64,000 nt of DNA from contig JBCAQO010000008.1 of assembly GCA_039111635.1 (NCBI GenBank), positions 1,550,001-1,614,000 of the forward strand. Direction: 5' to 3'. Under the pieces are notes generated by a model. That model had not been told where the DNA came from and ran no database searches. It worked only from the letters and a program-made list of their open reading frames with translations. This stretch comes from Heterobasidion occidentale. Lineage: Eukaryota; Basidiomycota; Agaricomycetes; Russulales; Bondarzewiaceae. This document shows, one piece after another, positions 1-11,676 of the stretch (positions within the stretch are counted from its first letter, which is position 1; each line of letters starts with the position of its first letter). Position numbers and translations under genes: made by a program.

Positions 1-1708
1 TTGCATCCCCACCACCCTGCTTGACAATGAATGGATTTTGTCGGTCAATATTGATTGCTTGGTGTGTAATACGTCCATCGCTGCTTGATTATCCTCGAGT
101 TCTATGTGCAGGTTACTGAGTTTGACTAGGATCTCGCCAAAAGGAAAGTTGTGGAGAGCATTTGGGGCTCTGGACGCGCTTCTTTCTGAGTCTTCGTTGT
201 ACTCCACACCAACAGGAATGTTATGAGCATGACCCAAGGGTATCCGAGACGAATGAGGGCTCTCTGGTCTTAGTTCTGTGGATTATGAGTCTGTTAGTGA
301 GGAGTTGCATTCTGATTAATTGAATATCACTTACCAGCCTTCCCATGAGATTTCATGTCAGCGCCATGGGTGAGATTCATCTCCCACTGTGTGTCTGTGG
401 TCTGAGAATTCAATGCACCACCCTCCATATACCATCTGGCTCGCATCAAATCAGGTTTCAGCTCAAACTCGCATGAACAGAAGAGAATAAAAAGAGCTTG
501 TGCGTGCTGGTGGCTTCGCTGCGCTGGCGGGATCGGCCTCAGTTCGAGAGAGGATGACAATGGTCAGTGAGTCGGTGTTATCAACCAGGCGGCGGAACCG
601 TCATTTGGAGTTGATAGCAAGAGTGTTTGCTAGTGCTGACGGCCAATCAATGTGTGTTTAGGAGGATGGCAACGGTGGCAGGAGATCTGATGCCTGAGAG
701 CTCCTAAAAGCCGTGAGTCCACACTTCTTCTCAACCTTCAGCGGCCTCTTCAACACAGCCCGCCTTGAAAACTGGTGACCATGTGAGAATTGTGCAGGGT
801 TTATCGGGTACCCTCGACCACTCCATCAGCGCAAGTAATTTCTGTCCGCCAACGTGGACTCCAAGAATACTAGTGTCACAAGGCCTGGAGCGTCAAGAGT
901 GGCATGTCCATCGCTTGGATCCATCATCTGGTGCCCCAGCGTGTAATGCACTAGGCCACAATACTGCTCGGCATAGCCGTTGCAGCATGGGTCTCTTTGT
1001 TGAGGACACATCTGCCTTCGCAAATTGACTGGTGGTCAAGAATACCGCTGTGGGCACTGCGTGCTTTGTGGCCCTTCTCCTTGCTGCTGCTCATCCTTGC
1101 ATTCCAGTTCTGTAAGCCTCACTTTCCACACAACATATCCTATGCACTCAAATCTTGTTTGGGCAATACAGCAGAAGGCCCATGTTGCAACACCAGTGTC
1201 AGATATCTTCCGCTCAATCTGGGCAAGCTCTGAAGCTGGACATCAATCTATTCGTGCAGGGTACGCTTGAGCATCGTGGGATTGTCCTAGGTAGTGACCC
1301 ATTCTGTGTGATCGTTCAACAGCTGACAAAGAGTGAAACCAGTTGTCCCGTCTGATTGCACAGTAGGGTACATTCTTGCAAAGCTGTGGCATCGTCGCCT
1401 CATTGTGGATCTGCTCCGGGTGCGATATCAGGTCTTTGCGGCCAGCATTGCCACTTTGAAGACCACGGACATCTTAGAATCAGTGGGGATCACTAATAAT
1501 TTGACACTCCATATTCGTGCAAGTATACTGGGTGGTACACCCACAGCCAATCCTCAGGAGATAGGCATGGAAGAGGTGAACACACGCATTTCGTTCAACA
1601 AGAGAACAGGGGTGTTCTCTTCAGACCATTCTGATAGTGAGTGTTAGTTTTGCAAGTCACCTTCCACCTTGAGACTGAGCGGATGAATTAGGATGGCGAC
1701 TGGAACTT
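1..1708. other. Left edge of transposon island, degraded coding traces
   Basis: No intact gene is visible here. Two plus-strand stretches look like worn coding remains. The one at 765-1028 begins with a GDHVRI motif followed by G-x-S-G, which resembles the start of a KOW-type beta-barrel motif found in some large repeat-borne fungal proteins. The one at 1333-1647 encodes about 100 residues ending in an acidic, serine-rich tail. Both lack a clear start, are joined by no obvious splice pair, and sit directly upstream of the transposon-type pseudogene on the same strand. They may be 5' exons of that element or remains of another one. The KOW reading rests on a short motif only. Confidence 0.25.
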
Positions 1709-4700
1709 TTGCGACATGGGTGGTTCAGGTGCCTACCCTACGACAAGGCTGTAGAGGCTCGTTATCTCCAACACCATGAAGAGACTGTCGCACACAACAA
1801 ACGCATGCAGTTCTGGCACGTCGAGGGCCAGGAGTCCAACAGTGAAGATGAACCAACTCCTCAGGTGTCAACTAAGGCCAAGTACATTTGTGGCAACTTG
1901 GGGCAAATCCTCGCTAATTTGGGGGGCCGGAGTACAAGTACGGACATCTTGCAAGAGAACCCAGCAGACTCAAATGAGCAGATGATCAACATGGATTGGA
2001 CCCCTCCCAATCTCCGTGAATTCAACCAGGATGCAAGCCTTGAATTGCATGCAATCATGGCGCTTGCGGAAGACCTCCAGCGGCACATACTAAATAGTAG
2101 GGCAGTTGACATGGAGTCCAACGATGAGCAAGCTGAGCTCAACGAAGTGGCACTTGATGAACTAGTTGATGATGGTATTTGGGTTTCCTGTCCTGTTTCT
2201 TGTCTGCTGACCGTCACCCTAAGCAGATCAATTGCAAGAAAATGATGAAGTGGGCCCCATAGGCCGTGCACGCCCAGCACGCAAGTTCGATCCAGACAAG
2301 ATGTCCCCGTGGTTTCCGTGGTCCGACCAAGAGGTAAGTGTGTTTTCCTCACCGTGCTAGTCTCCATCACTAACTGTGCCAATGGTAGACGTGTGTTGTA
2401 GATATCCTGCGCCATGTCCCACAGAGTGTTTTCTCCAACAAAGATAATGCGGTAATACATTGGGCTCTTTTGGCCCTGGGCGTCAACAATGTGCCCTCGG
2501 AACACTCAATGAAGGATGTGCAAGAATGTCTCCAGCAACTGTGCGGTGTGCACAGTGTGCGCTATCAAGGGGCATTGGGGAACCTGTTCTATGTGAATGA
2601 TTTTGTGGGAATCATTGCCCAGGTATGTGAAGCCAGTTTGTGAGCCTGCAACATCTCACACCACCTGGAATTGAAACATGCGCCCTCAAGAGATGGCAAA
2701 TCCACATGTGTCCTCATCTTCATTTTTTGCCTGAGGATGCTAGTCCAAGGCTCACGGAGACATGGCAAGGACACCAATGGCTGCACGAGCTTGACTCTCA
2801 GCTTACAACTCTGATGGTGCAAGCGCATGGCCAGGACTTTTACATTCACGAGCCTGCCCTGCTGCAAGATGGTCGAGCCTGCATCCCACATTGTTGGTTT
2901 GTTCACAGGGATAATATATGGGTGCGTGCGTGGACAATGATGGCCACGGTGAGTGTCTCTGGTGGACGTAGCTGGGTCGTGCTTGAGCATTTCCCAATAG
3001 AAATCCTAATCACCAGATTTAGTATGGCCTTTCCCTGTTTTCAGCGTGCATTTTCGCGAATGAAACTTCTAGGTCCTCAGTTGATTTCTGGTACAGCCCT
3101 GTATGCCTCCTCATTTCCTGTGCACTGATTCCTGCCATGTCTTCTTCAGGTTGTCAAAAGAAGGCCTGTGGGGGGCTGACACTGTGGGTCCACACTGGTT
3201 CTCAAGTCGGAAATTGATGGCACTGTGCAAGCAAGGGGCACCGCGTACTGGCCTTCCCTGTGTGGCTCTACTGTGACGATACATCAGGAAATGTGTCAAA
3301 AAAGTGGAATAAACACAATTCGTTTTTGTTCACCGCTGTGGGCCTGCCACGTCGCTATGTGCATCAAGAGTCAAGTATTCATTTTCTATCTACATCCAAT
3401 ATTGCGCCTCCATTGGAAATGCTCAATGGTATTGTTTGTCAGCTCCAGTAGGCAAGCGTGGTATATCCTCCGCTCTATAGTACTGAATCACAACTAGGGC
3501 TTGCCAGGAAAGCAGCATATGGGCATGGGATTGTGTTCTCCCTAAGGCCGTGCTGGTCATCCCTTCCATGTTGGCCATGCTGGGGGACAATTCCATGCAA
3601 AGTGAGTTGTCATGCCATATTGGGCTCCAAGGGAAAATGTTTTGCTGAGTCTGCTGGGTTGAAGGTGATGAACACAAAGAAGTAGAAGACGATCATGAGT
3701 CTCCATTATTGAATGCTGTGACAATGTGGCACTGACAATTCATTCTTAGAGGTGCTTGCGGGACAATCTCATGCAAACAGTAATGCTTCCTCCGTGGAAT
3801 TGGTGGCAACACCGTCTAGAGATGTGAGTATGACTCAACCAAACAAACACAAGCGTGGTCAAAAGAAGAAGGAATCCATGGCAGAGATGATCTCCCACAT
3901 AATGTGTTTCATGAATGTGTGTGGCATTTTTCATTATTGGGTGCTTGAACCAGTTGACTGACATCATGTACTGCCTCTAGGTGGCGAGCAGACTTTGGAG
4001 TCCTGCAGAGACATTGTGCAACTTAGCACAGCAATGGGACCATGCACAGCGCATTGGCGGGTTGGCAGCAATAAAGCGACTGCAAACAGCAGAAGGGATC
4101 AAGGACACGTATCAATCATATTTCATTGATAGGCTCACAGGTGTTTTGCAATTGCAGGAGAATAGTTGGGATGTGAAGCAGCAAGATACGAACCAGCTTC
4201 CCAGCTCCTTCCCGCAGGATATGAATGACACCATGTCACCTGTCTGGCAGATCACAGGTGAGCCCAATTTTGTTTCCGCCTGTTTACGTATTCACTCAGG
4301 TCCCTTCAGATTTGAATCCTCATGCAGACACCCCCATTGAAATACTACACGTTATCCTACTGGGATTTGTGAAGTATTTTTGGCGTGATGCTGTAGCCTG
4401 TATCAGTGCGGACAAGAAGCCCATATTGATGGCACGACTGTCCAGTTTTGACACATCAGGACTGAACATTCCCCCTCTTGCGGGCTACACCTTGGTCAAA
4501 TATGCTGGTTCGTTGACTGGGCATGATGTCCAAGCTATCACGCAGGCTGCCCCTTTTGTCCTTCATAACTTGGGCCTCACAGACGAACAGCTGCGTGCCT
4601 GGGCTGCCTTAAGCGCATTGGTCTCCTTAGTCTGGCAGCCCAACATTGCAAACATCAATCATTACCTGGTGAGTCTTTGTGGCAGCTCATACATAATGCA

Positions 4701-6445
4701 ACTCATTTATCCTTGCGACACAGGTTGAGCTTAAAGCCACAATCGGATATTTCTTGAACTGCACATGCCGTCTCACCCCGTGTTATGACTTGACCGATCG
4801 GGCCCCTTCGGGGCCAGTCTATCCAATGGTTCAAGCATCACATGCTAGGCAGCTCCACTACGGAGCATACATCAAGGTATTCAGCATGTCCTTAGGAGCC
4901 GACTGGACCAATGGTTCTTCAAGACATCGGTAGAGGGTATATGGGAGAATCATGGGTACAGCAGATTGATAAGATAGGCATTCACATGCCATGGGCTTAG
5001 GGCTTACAGGTAAGCACCTCGTCACACCTGGATGGATTGGTGCAACTAGAGAAGTACAAGAGTAGGCACCAGCTGAGAGAGACAGCAACCACAGCTCTCC
5101 TGGGATAGGTACCTGGAGAAGCATACGGACTCTTACCCTATACCCTATACAGTATATAAGGCCCATAGAATAGGCTGAGGATCTTCAGTCTATTCTCTTT
5201 GTTTGTTCGTATCTTCCTATACGGACACTTTGTTCCTCGGTATCTTCACATATCGACCTTTGTCCCTTCGTATCTTCAAATATGAAACAATCATTATTTC
5301 CTCCTGTATCATTGCCTGATACAGTCAAGACTTCACCCACCGCTCAGTCCATCATGCGGCCTAGGGAAGAACCTATTACTCTTGGATTACTAAACGAGCA
5401 GTTTGTAACACCCCGCGCTGGTTCAATAAACCCAAGTTCCACATCCTGGTGCATCTGCCGGATCACATCCGACGCTTCAAGCCCCCATGCTGTTTGCCAC
5501 CGAGGGGTTTGAGTTGTTCAATGCGATTATTTGAGCACATAGCATCTATAGTAACCGTCATGCTCCCTCCCGAGACATTGCCAAATCCATGGCACAGTGC
5601 AACCAGACTCAACATCTACTAAGTGGAGGCTACTTCCAGTGCTCCAAACACAGTCCACTTCTAGATGACAACATCAATTCAAGCGGTGATGACCATGTCA
5701 CTCAACTGGCGATGGCTGGCAAGTTGCCTTGGCTAACAACACAGGGTCCCACTGAAGCCTCAGAATGGATTACCATTAGTGCACAACCCCGGGCACTCAT
5801 GGAAGTCAATGATTTTGGCAAGCGGATACTCAGTATCAAAGACAACATGGAGGAAGACACACCCATTCAGGCCGGTAAGATATATACAGCATGCTTGAGG
5901 ATTCATCCCTCATCTCTTTCTGCACAGGCTCTGTCCAAAAGGTCGGCAAGTTGGTTGCGTGGACAGAGACCATTGCTGCAGGCTTGGGACTCCCCGCTCC
6001 ATCAGGCATTTCATCGACGCAACAGAATGGAGTGCGCAGTCCCTTGCATGTGATGGCCGCAAATGGTGATTGGTGTGATAGAGAATCATGGGTCCTCGTC
6101 TCTCCAAAGCATGGCATAGATGTCAGGCCCAAGTTGGTCCAGGTGAAAGAAGTATTGCAGGGAGCTGGTTCTGAGGCAGAAAAGAGGCCTTGCTAACTGG
6201 GTCGTTGTCCAATGTGCAAGAGTTGGAATGTCCCACGAGATGTATAACATGCCACAAGTGACACGCCTCTCTGAGTACATTGTGGTGCACCCACAGGTAA
6301 GCCATTGAATTATAACTTGCACTTGCTGCTATCTGTCTCACTATCGTCATTGATGCAGGATGTCCAAGGCATTGTGAATGTGCCGCACAATTGTTGAGAC
6401 CTCTCTTGCGCAGTCACAAAAACCCGGCCTGTATATCTAGAATGC
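1709..6445 (+). pseudogene. Decayed multi-exon transposon-type gene (agaricomycete repeat family)
   Basis: A long spliced gene can be traced on the plus strand through canonical introns, for example 2175-2225 and 2333-2391. Blocks match, from memory, a very abundant agaricomycete family annotated only as hypothetical protein: EMANPHVCPHLHF (about 2.67 kb), WLYCDDTSGNVSKKWNKHNS (3.25 kb), PSMLAMLGDNSMQSELSCHI (3.57 kb), TPIEILHVILLGFVKYFWRD (4.33 kb), RWFNKPKFHILVHLP (5.42 kb), SNRHAPSRDIAKSMAQ (5.55 kb) and VNVPHNC near 6.37 kb. A DNA-transposon origin is inference from copy number and a Tnp-like E-x-L-H/LG-x-x-K block. The copy is dead: an LTR splits one exon at 4781-5410, in-frame TGA codons replace expected arginines at 3646-3648 and 5532-5534, and the frame slips near 5500. 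Terminal inverted repeats were not found, so the ends are approximate. Confidence 0.7.
4781..5410 (+). mobile_element. Solo LTR, 630 bp, with 5 bp target-site duplication CCCCG
   Basis: The element begins TGTTATGACT and ends GTTTGTAACA, giving TGTTA/TAACA terminal inverted repeats, and is flanked by the direct repeat CCCCG at 4776-4780 and 5411-5415. Removing it together with one CCCCG copy joins ...CTCACCCCG to CGCTGGTTC, restoring the T-P-R-W-F-N-K-P block of the host pseudogene, so the insertion boundaries are exact. Inside are a GC hairpin (4801-4815), a TATA box TATATAAG at 5153-5160, and a transcribed-region-like tail with near-tandem CGTATCTTC units from 5206. No internal retrotransposon genes remain, consistent with LTR-LTR recombination. 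The TATA box orients it on the plus strand. Gypsy versus Copia cannot be decided from the LTR. Confidence 0.93.
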
Positions 6446-8585
6446 AAAAAGTCAAAACAGCAGACCAATGAGGTCAACCACAGTTCCGAAGGAAGCTACA
6501 TCTTGAATATGTCTCAAATGCGAAACCAGTCCTTGCTCAGAATGTTCCGACCCGTGCCAAAGTCACTGAATCGTGCCAATGTAATTTTTGCATCCATCAG
6601 GAAGGAGGTCGACATCCTGAAGAGCAATGCCAAGAATGCACCTTTGAACATTGTACCAGCTGCAGGTGTGTCAATGGTCGCATTGCCGCATTTGCAGCCC
6701 ATGGAATCCTGGACTCCCACAAGAACCACCACACCACCATCTTCCATGCCAAACCCCTTCCCAATCTATGTGGGCCATGAACATGACCTCCCCACGCCAC
6801 ACCCGCTGAGCAACAGAAATTTGGCCAACAATCCTGTTGCTCTGCACCTTCAGACACCTATCCCTGTCACACCCGTCTCACACAAACCACCCAACCAGAC
6901 ACATTCCAGGTTGTTCCCTCTGCCCATGGGCCCTCACACATTGGATTGATGCAGTCCACAGGTGTTACTGCCAGCCCCCTTCAACCCTACATCTCACAGA
7001 ATGCCTCTTGTAAATCCTAACATGTATAGCGCCCCCCACGGCCACCATATTTCTCACCACACACTCACCCGGCCTATTTTGGATCATGGGCAACACATCA
7101 TGTGGATTCTGAGGCCAGCAATTGCACCGCCTTCAATCCAGGGCCATCTAGCAAAATCTTGAATCAACCTCAACCTCCTCCCGGTCAAGAACACAATGGT
7201 ATACAATAGTTTAAGTAGTAATCTGGTCCAACAGAGCACGGCGCTGCGAGACTTGAGTCCTTCTGACTGTTGAGAAGCCATCAACGGCGTGTGACCAGTG
7301 TGACCAGAGAAGCATCCTTGCCAGGTGTTAATTTCACAGTGTTCGTTCTCATCAACACCCTCATGCACTTTGCCTGTACTGCCAGAACCCTCCACCATGA
7401 TGATATGACTGTCTGAAAGCTATTTCATGTGCATGGAGCTCTGCCATGTTGCAGCTCCCATTCTGTGTGACCTGCGTGCTCAGCCGCCGCCACATTGGGT
7501 CACGTCCACATGGTCAAAAATTTGCAGAGGTGTTGCATCCTTCCACCTTCCCACTGCTCCCCCGCTTTTGTTAACTGAGCGCTAATGCGCTTGCAATAGC
7601 TCTACGTGCAAAAACACACAACAAAACACACCACTAAACACGGGGTGGGTGGAGAGCTGACTTTACTAGAATATCGAAGGACCTTCGTGAGTTACAAGGC
7701 GGGGTGCGAGATACATACGTGGTGTTGCTTGATATCAAGCGAGGTGATGCAATACTATTCTCGCACGTGACGATAGTGATATCGCTAGTGAGCGATTGAA
7801 GGACTTCAAGGGCAGCAACGAAGGCCCTGATGATAGAGACGACAAGAGTTTAATTGAGCGAGTCGAAAGCGAGGTTGATGTGGACGCGATACGAGCAAGA
7901 TCTTCTTGCGAAATTGAGCTCTACACAGAGGGGTGTTCAAAACTGGTGTATTGCAGCGTTGTAAGTAGTTTTTTATAGTAAATCAAGAAAGGTCGAGTAA
8001 CTGTGAGCTCGTAAGGTAGAATGGGTCAATATTGTGCCAAGACTGTATCATAGAAAGATAAAACAAAACCATGTGCGGAGATACTCAAAGACCGTGAAGT
8101 TCTGTCCCACCGCGGTAGAGAGACAAAGCAGTATTCAGTAAGGAGGTGTATCGGCGAGACGAGGTGATTCTAGGAAGTGTAAGGAGAAGGAGATCACAAG
8201 ACCTGTACTGTCCAATAGGCGCCCTCGATAAAGCTTGCTGCCATACCACGCCACGGAGCTGCCCATGGTGATGCCCTCACGGTCGACCTTGTCGAGGCAT
8301 ATGTTGAGAGCTTGGCAGCGTCACAGTTAGTGCGATAGGCTCTAAGTCGTTGTGTGATTGTATGGGAGAGGGACGAGATGCTGCGAGGTGATGACCGAGG
8401 TGCTCGAGAAAGACCGTGTTGGGCCGCAACCGTGATATTGCGCTCATGATGGACATCGGAGGGACTCGCACTAGGCTGTGGTAGCGTCCGGCAGTGACTG
8501 GGGTACTCGAGGAGGTCAGCATGCTAGTGCTCGTAGAACCCAAAAATGGGAGCCTCAGCGCTTAGAGAGGTGGCACGCTCATCAG
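6446..8585. other. Repeat-island spacer without a recognisable gene
   Basis: From 6503 to 6949 a proline-rich open frame follows the pseudogene and could be its last exon (it lacks any known domain). From 6950 to 7600 there are only scattered stops and low-complexity C-rich tracts. From about 7600 to 8540 the base composition changes, with a short acidic frame at 7796-7978 and a palindrome CGAAGGACCTTCG near 7674. This may be the 5' part of the next decayed gene or a separate small element, but no ends, inverted repeats or domains could be fixed. Confidence 0.3.
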
Positions 8586-10138
8586 TGCTAATCAAATTTT
8601 ATTCTTGTATGACATTCCAGTTTGACCCGGCAGATAGGGACATTCCCCCCTTGCACTCATTCAACTTCAAACCCACACCATTTACTTCTCCACACCATGT
8701 GAACGCCGATGTAACAAATAACAGCGGCATCTTTCCAACAGCTCCTCCAGATGAATACACCCTGTTTGTGGATCAAGTCACAAGCATCTGCAAGCTAGAC
8801 AAGGATTGACGTGAGGATCTGCACAATTTCCACGAGGCAAGCTGTCTTTTCCTTTTGCAAACCTAGGATGCATCACTCATCCATGCTGAAGCTCATCAGT
8901 GACGAACTACCTAAATGCATGGTGCAAATGCACATATACCAGCAAGCAATGCTTCTACAAACTCATTGTATGCTTGACTCAGTCCAACTGGATCGGGCCA
9001 CTGTATCAGAAATGGTTGACAGCGTCAAGAAACTCCTTTCCAATCATTTTGAAATCACAGCCACGCAGAAGGTGAGATCCAACAATTTCATTATGTGTGC
9101 TTGAATACACACTTACATCTCTCGGCAAGGATGAAATTATCTTCACATGCAAGAGGCTGATGATGCAACCCACCCATGTCGACTTCAACTTCAAAGAAGA
9201 GGTTTTGGTTCGTACTGCCTACCTGCCATCTCTAACCATTGGATCTCAAATAGTCTTTACTCTTCAGGCTGACTTGCGGAAGCGCAAAGATGCCACCGGA
9301 CTGACATCCTGTTTTGATAACCACACAAGGACAAAGACCTTGCGGACCATGGTGGGTCAGTCCGTTTTGTATGTCAAGAATTTGTTGCAGATGCATGTAA
9401 GTCCTGTCTTATAGATTACAATGTGAGCTGAGAAGTATTTTTCCAGGTTCATGACACCCTTTTTGGCACTGATCCGCGTGGCATCACCAAGGCAACACAA
9501 GAAGCCATTAAGAAGTTCCTCGGGCATGGAAAGCAAGCTGACGCCAAGGATGTGATATATATGTTGTTTATAGTGAGAAACTCCCGACTCATCAGTCTCT
9601 AGCTATATTACTAATGGATTTACATCACAGTTTATAGCGAGATCATGCTCGTCAAAACAGAGGACTGCTGGATAAAGATGACACTTCAGAGGCAGATGGA
9701 CCAGATTTTGATGAGGGCGAAGGCCCGAGGAAGCATAAGCAAGGAGGTGGACATCCCGCGGCCGGCTCTGATTTCTGGTCCATATTTTCCTCATTTCTCA
9801 TGGCTAAAGGTAAGAAGTGGGGCACAGACATCATGACGGGCGCAGGTTGGCACAGGTGAGTCTTTTAGTATGCTCGCAATATCAACTATGTTAACCTTCC
9901 ATATACTCAGCTGTATTGAGGGCTGCTTGACAGTGGAATGCAAGCAATTCCCTACCAACACAATTTCCCTGCTCCCATCTACCATGAGTGGGATCAACCA
10001 GGCAGAGGCCAGATCGCAATACAATGTGCTGTCAAATGCAACCATGACACCGCAACATGCCACTGCTTGTCCGATTATGACAGGCGCAGGTTTACGCAAC
10101 GTGGCTATGAACCACGCAAATCCTCATTCACTACGTAG
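8586..10138 (+). pseudogene. Second decayed multi-exon repeat-family gene
   Basis: Plus-strand exons follow an acceptor near 8620: FDPADRDIPPLHSF..., then a helical block ending HFEITATQK at 9072, an intron 9073-9129, KRLMMQPTHVDFNFKEEVLV..., an intron from 9397, HDTLFGTDPRGITKATQEA, a further intron near 9573, then GSDFWSIFSSFLMAKGKKWG, and a last exon ending RRRFTQRGYEPRKSSFTT with a TAG stop at 10136-10138. The arrangement resembles lineage-specific agaricomycete hypothetical families (DUF6532-like in my recollection, unconfirmed). Inactivation is suggested by an in-frame TGA at 8807-8809, where the flanking KD and REDLHNF residues make tryptophan likely, and by a frame change soon after. 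No start codon could be fixed. Its place between a dead transposon gene and a solo LTR suggests a repeat-borne origin. Confidence 0.45.
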
Positions 10139-10419
10139 TCTTCTTCTGTGAGTGGTAGAGTGCATTGATGGCTTAGGAGCTAGATATGGAGTATATATGG
10201 AATGTGGGGGGAGGGGGATTTGTATACATCTGCTTATCAATTGAATGCATTTCATTGGTTGTTTGTCATATTCGGATGGGGGCGGAGTGCACGAAGGCGA
10301 GATATCCCGAAAGTCGGAGATTTCTAAAACTGAATATATTTGATGATGTAGTATAGAATATTTCTAACATTGAGAATTTTACAATCAACTCTAAGTGGAA
10401 ATTTATTAAAAGGTGGTTA

Positions 10420-11247
10420 TGTTAAGACCTGGTCTTCGCACGTGATGTGTCAGGAGGCTCCTGAGTCACTGAGGGATGTGCCAAATCCAAGTGCGTCCGA
10501 TGAAAGCACCAGCGGCTAACTGCGTGCGTAATTGGGAATGCACGAGGGATTCGTAATGGTATCATGTCTCCAGGAAAGCACAAAGGTTTTCCCACAGGTG
10601 TGAGGGTACGACCTGATGCAGGCCTGGATGGCAGTAGATATGCTGCCCACTAAAGTCGAGATAGAATACTGCTAGTCCTGTGTAGAACTCAGCCAGTATT
10701 GAGATGACGACTGAGTGGTTGAGGATGATAATAGAGAGAAGCGCAGAGACAAGTTAAACCGATGTTTAATCAAATGTTCTATTGACAATCAAAGGTCTGG
10801 CCTAATGGCAAAGACTATGATGTAGCAGAGGTATGGCTAGTACCAGAGGTCAAAGGCAAGAACAGGTGAGGGTAACAAAGGTGAATGAGCTGGCGATACA
10901 GGTATCTGGCTCATTCTATATATACGTAAACTGCTTTAGGGCAAGATCGACAGAAGGTCTGTGCTTCTTAAGGTACCGAGGTAAACAATCTAACAGAAGC
11001 AAACAATTAACGAACAAACCGTTGGGGCAAGGACAGGAACCAGGAACAGGAACAGGGGCAGGAACTGTTCAGGTAACTGTGATGACATGATCGCTGATCA
11101 GGGGTGGAAGATAAGATAAGATAACTCAATGTCTGTTGGTGAAGTCAAAGGGTCGGTCACCGGGTATAGGTCATATCTGTTGGTCATAGACCGCGTGTCA
11201 TATGATCAGATGATCCTATATCATGTGTTATGAGCCGGCTCTTAACA
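10420..11247 (+). mobile_element. Solo LTR, 828 bp, with 5 bp target-site duplication GGTTA
   Basis: The sequence opens TGTTAAGACC and closes GGCTCTTAACA, giving perfect 8 bp terminal inverted repeats (TGTTAAGA/TCTTAACA). It is flanked by GGTTA at 10415-10419 and 11248-11252. Both ends are palindromic: AAGACC/GGTCTT just inside the left end and TGTTATGAGCC/GGCTCTTAACA (one mismatch) at the right end. A TATA-like TATATATA lies at 10917-10924. A degenerate GGAACAGGA repeat lies at about 11033-11063. There is no internal coding region, so it is a solo LTR. It belongs to a different family from the LTR at 4781, since only TGTTA/TAACA is shared. Confidence 0.9.
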
Positions 11248-11320
11248 GGTTATAAATTCTCTCAAATGTGTGAAATAAAGAATTCCCTCAAAACGGTGTT
11301 TGGCTGTGTATTTATACAAA

Positions 11321-11676
11321 GAAGTATCTAGGGCCGGATCAGGATCTGGTCTATGTGCTTCTCAGGTACCGAAGTAAACGATCGAGATCCATAAGCGAAG
11401 ATGCATCATTGATCTAAGTATAGTACTGGATCACTAATGTTTGTCCATATCCATATCAAATGTCTAGCCACATCATGATCGATCAGGAACCAGGGTCAGG
11501 GTCAGGAACTAATGTCTATCCACATCAAGAACCAGGAACAGTGAGTAAGCGTTCATGCAGTTAGTATGTCAATGGTAATGAGTCATCGAGAACAGTGCAA
11601 GTCTGAATCATGTCTGAAGCACTTGACCAACCCATCAACTTACATGTGAAGCACATGTTAGGAGGCGGTCCTAACA
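11321..11676 (+). repeat. Diverged LTR fragment related to the 828 bp LTR
   Basis: The stretch around 11330-11400 repeats, with changes, the part of the neighbouring LTR near 10940-11000 (shared ATCGA/GGTCTRTGTGCTTCT and GGTACCGARGTAAAC segments in the same order). It also contains a comparable GGAACCAGGGTCAGGG stretch. It ends at 11676 in TCCTAACA, which with TGTTAGGA forms a perfect 8 bp inverted repeat (11656-11676, five-base loop), mirroring the terminal hairpin of the complete LTR. The 5' part is missing, so this is probably an older, truncated member of a related family. Confidence 0.55.

Noticed and set aside
10420..11676. A complete LTR retrotransposon between two LTRs
   Set aside because: The two sequences are only partly similar, and no internal coding region is present; target duplications mark the first as a solo LTR.
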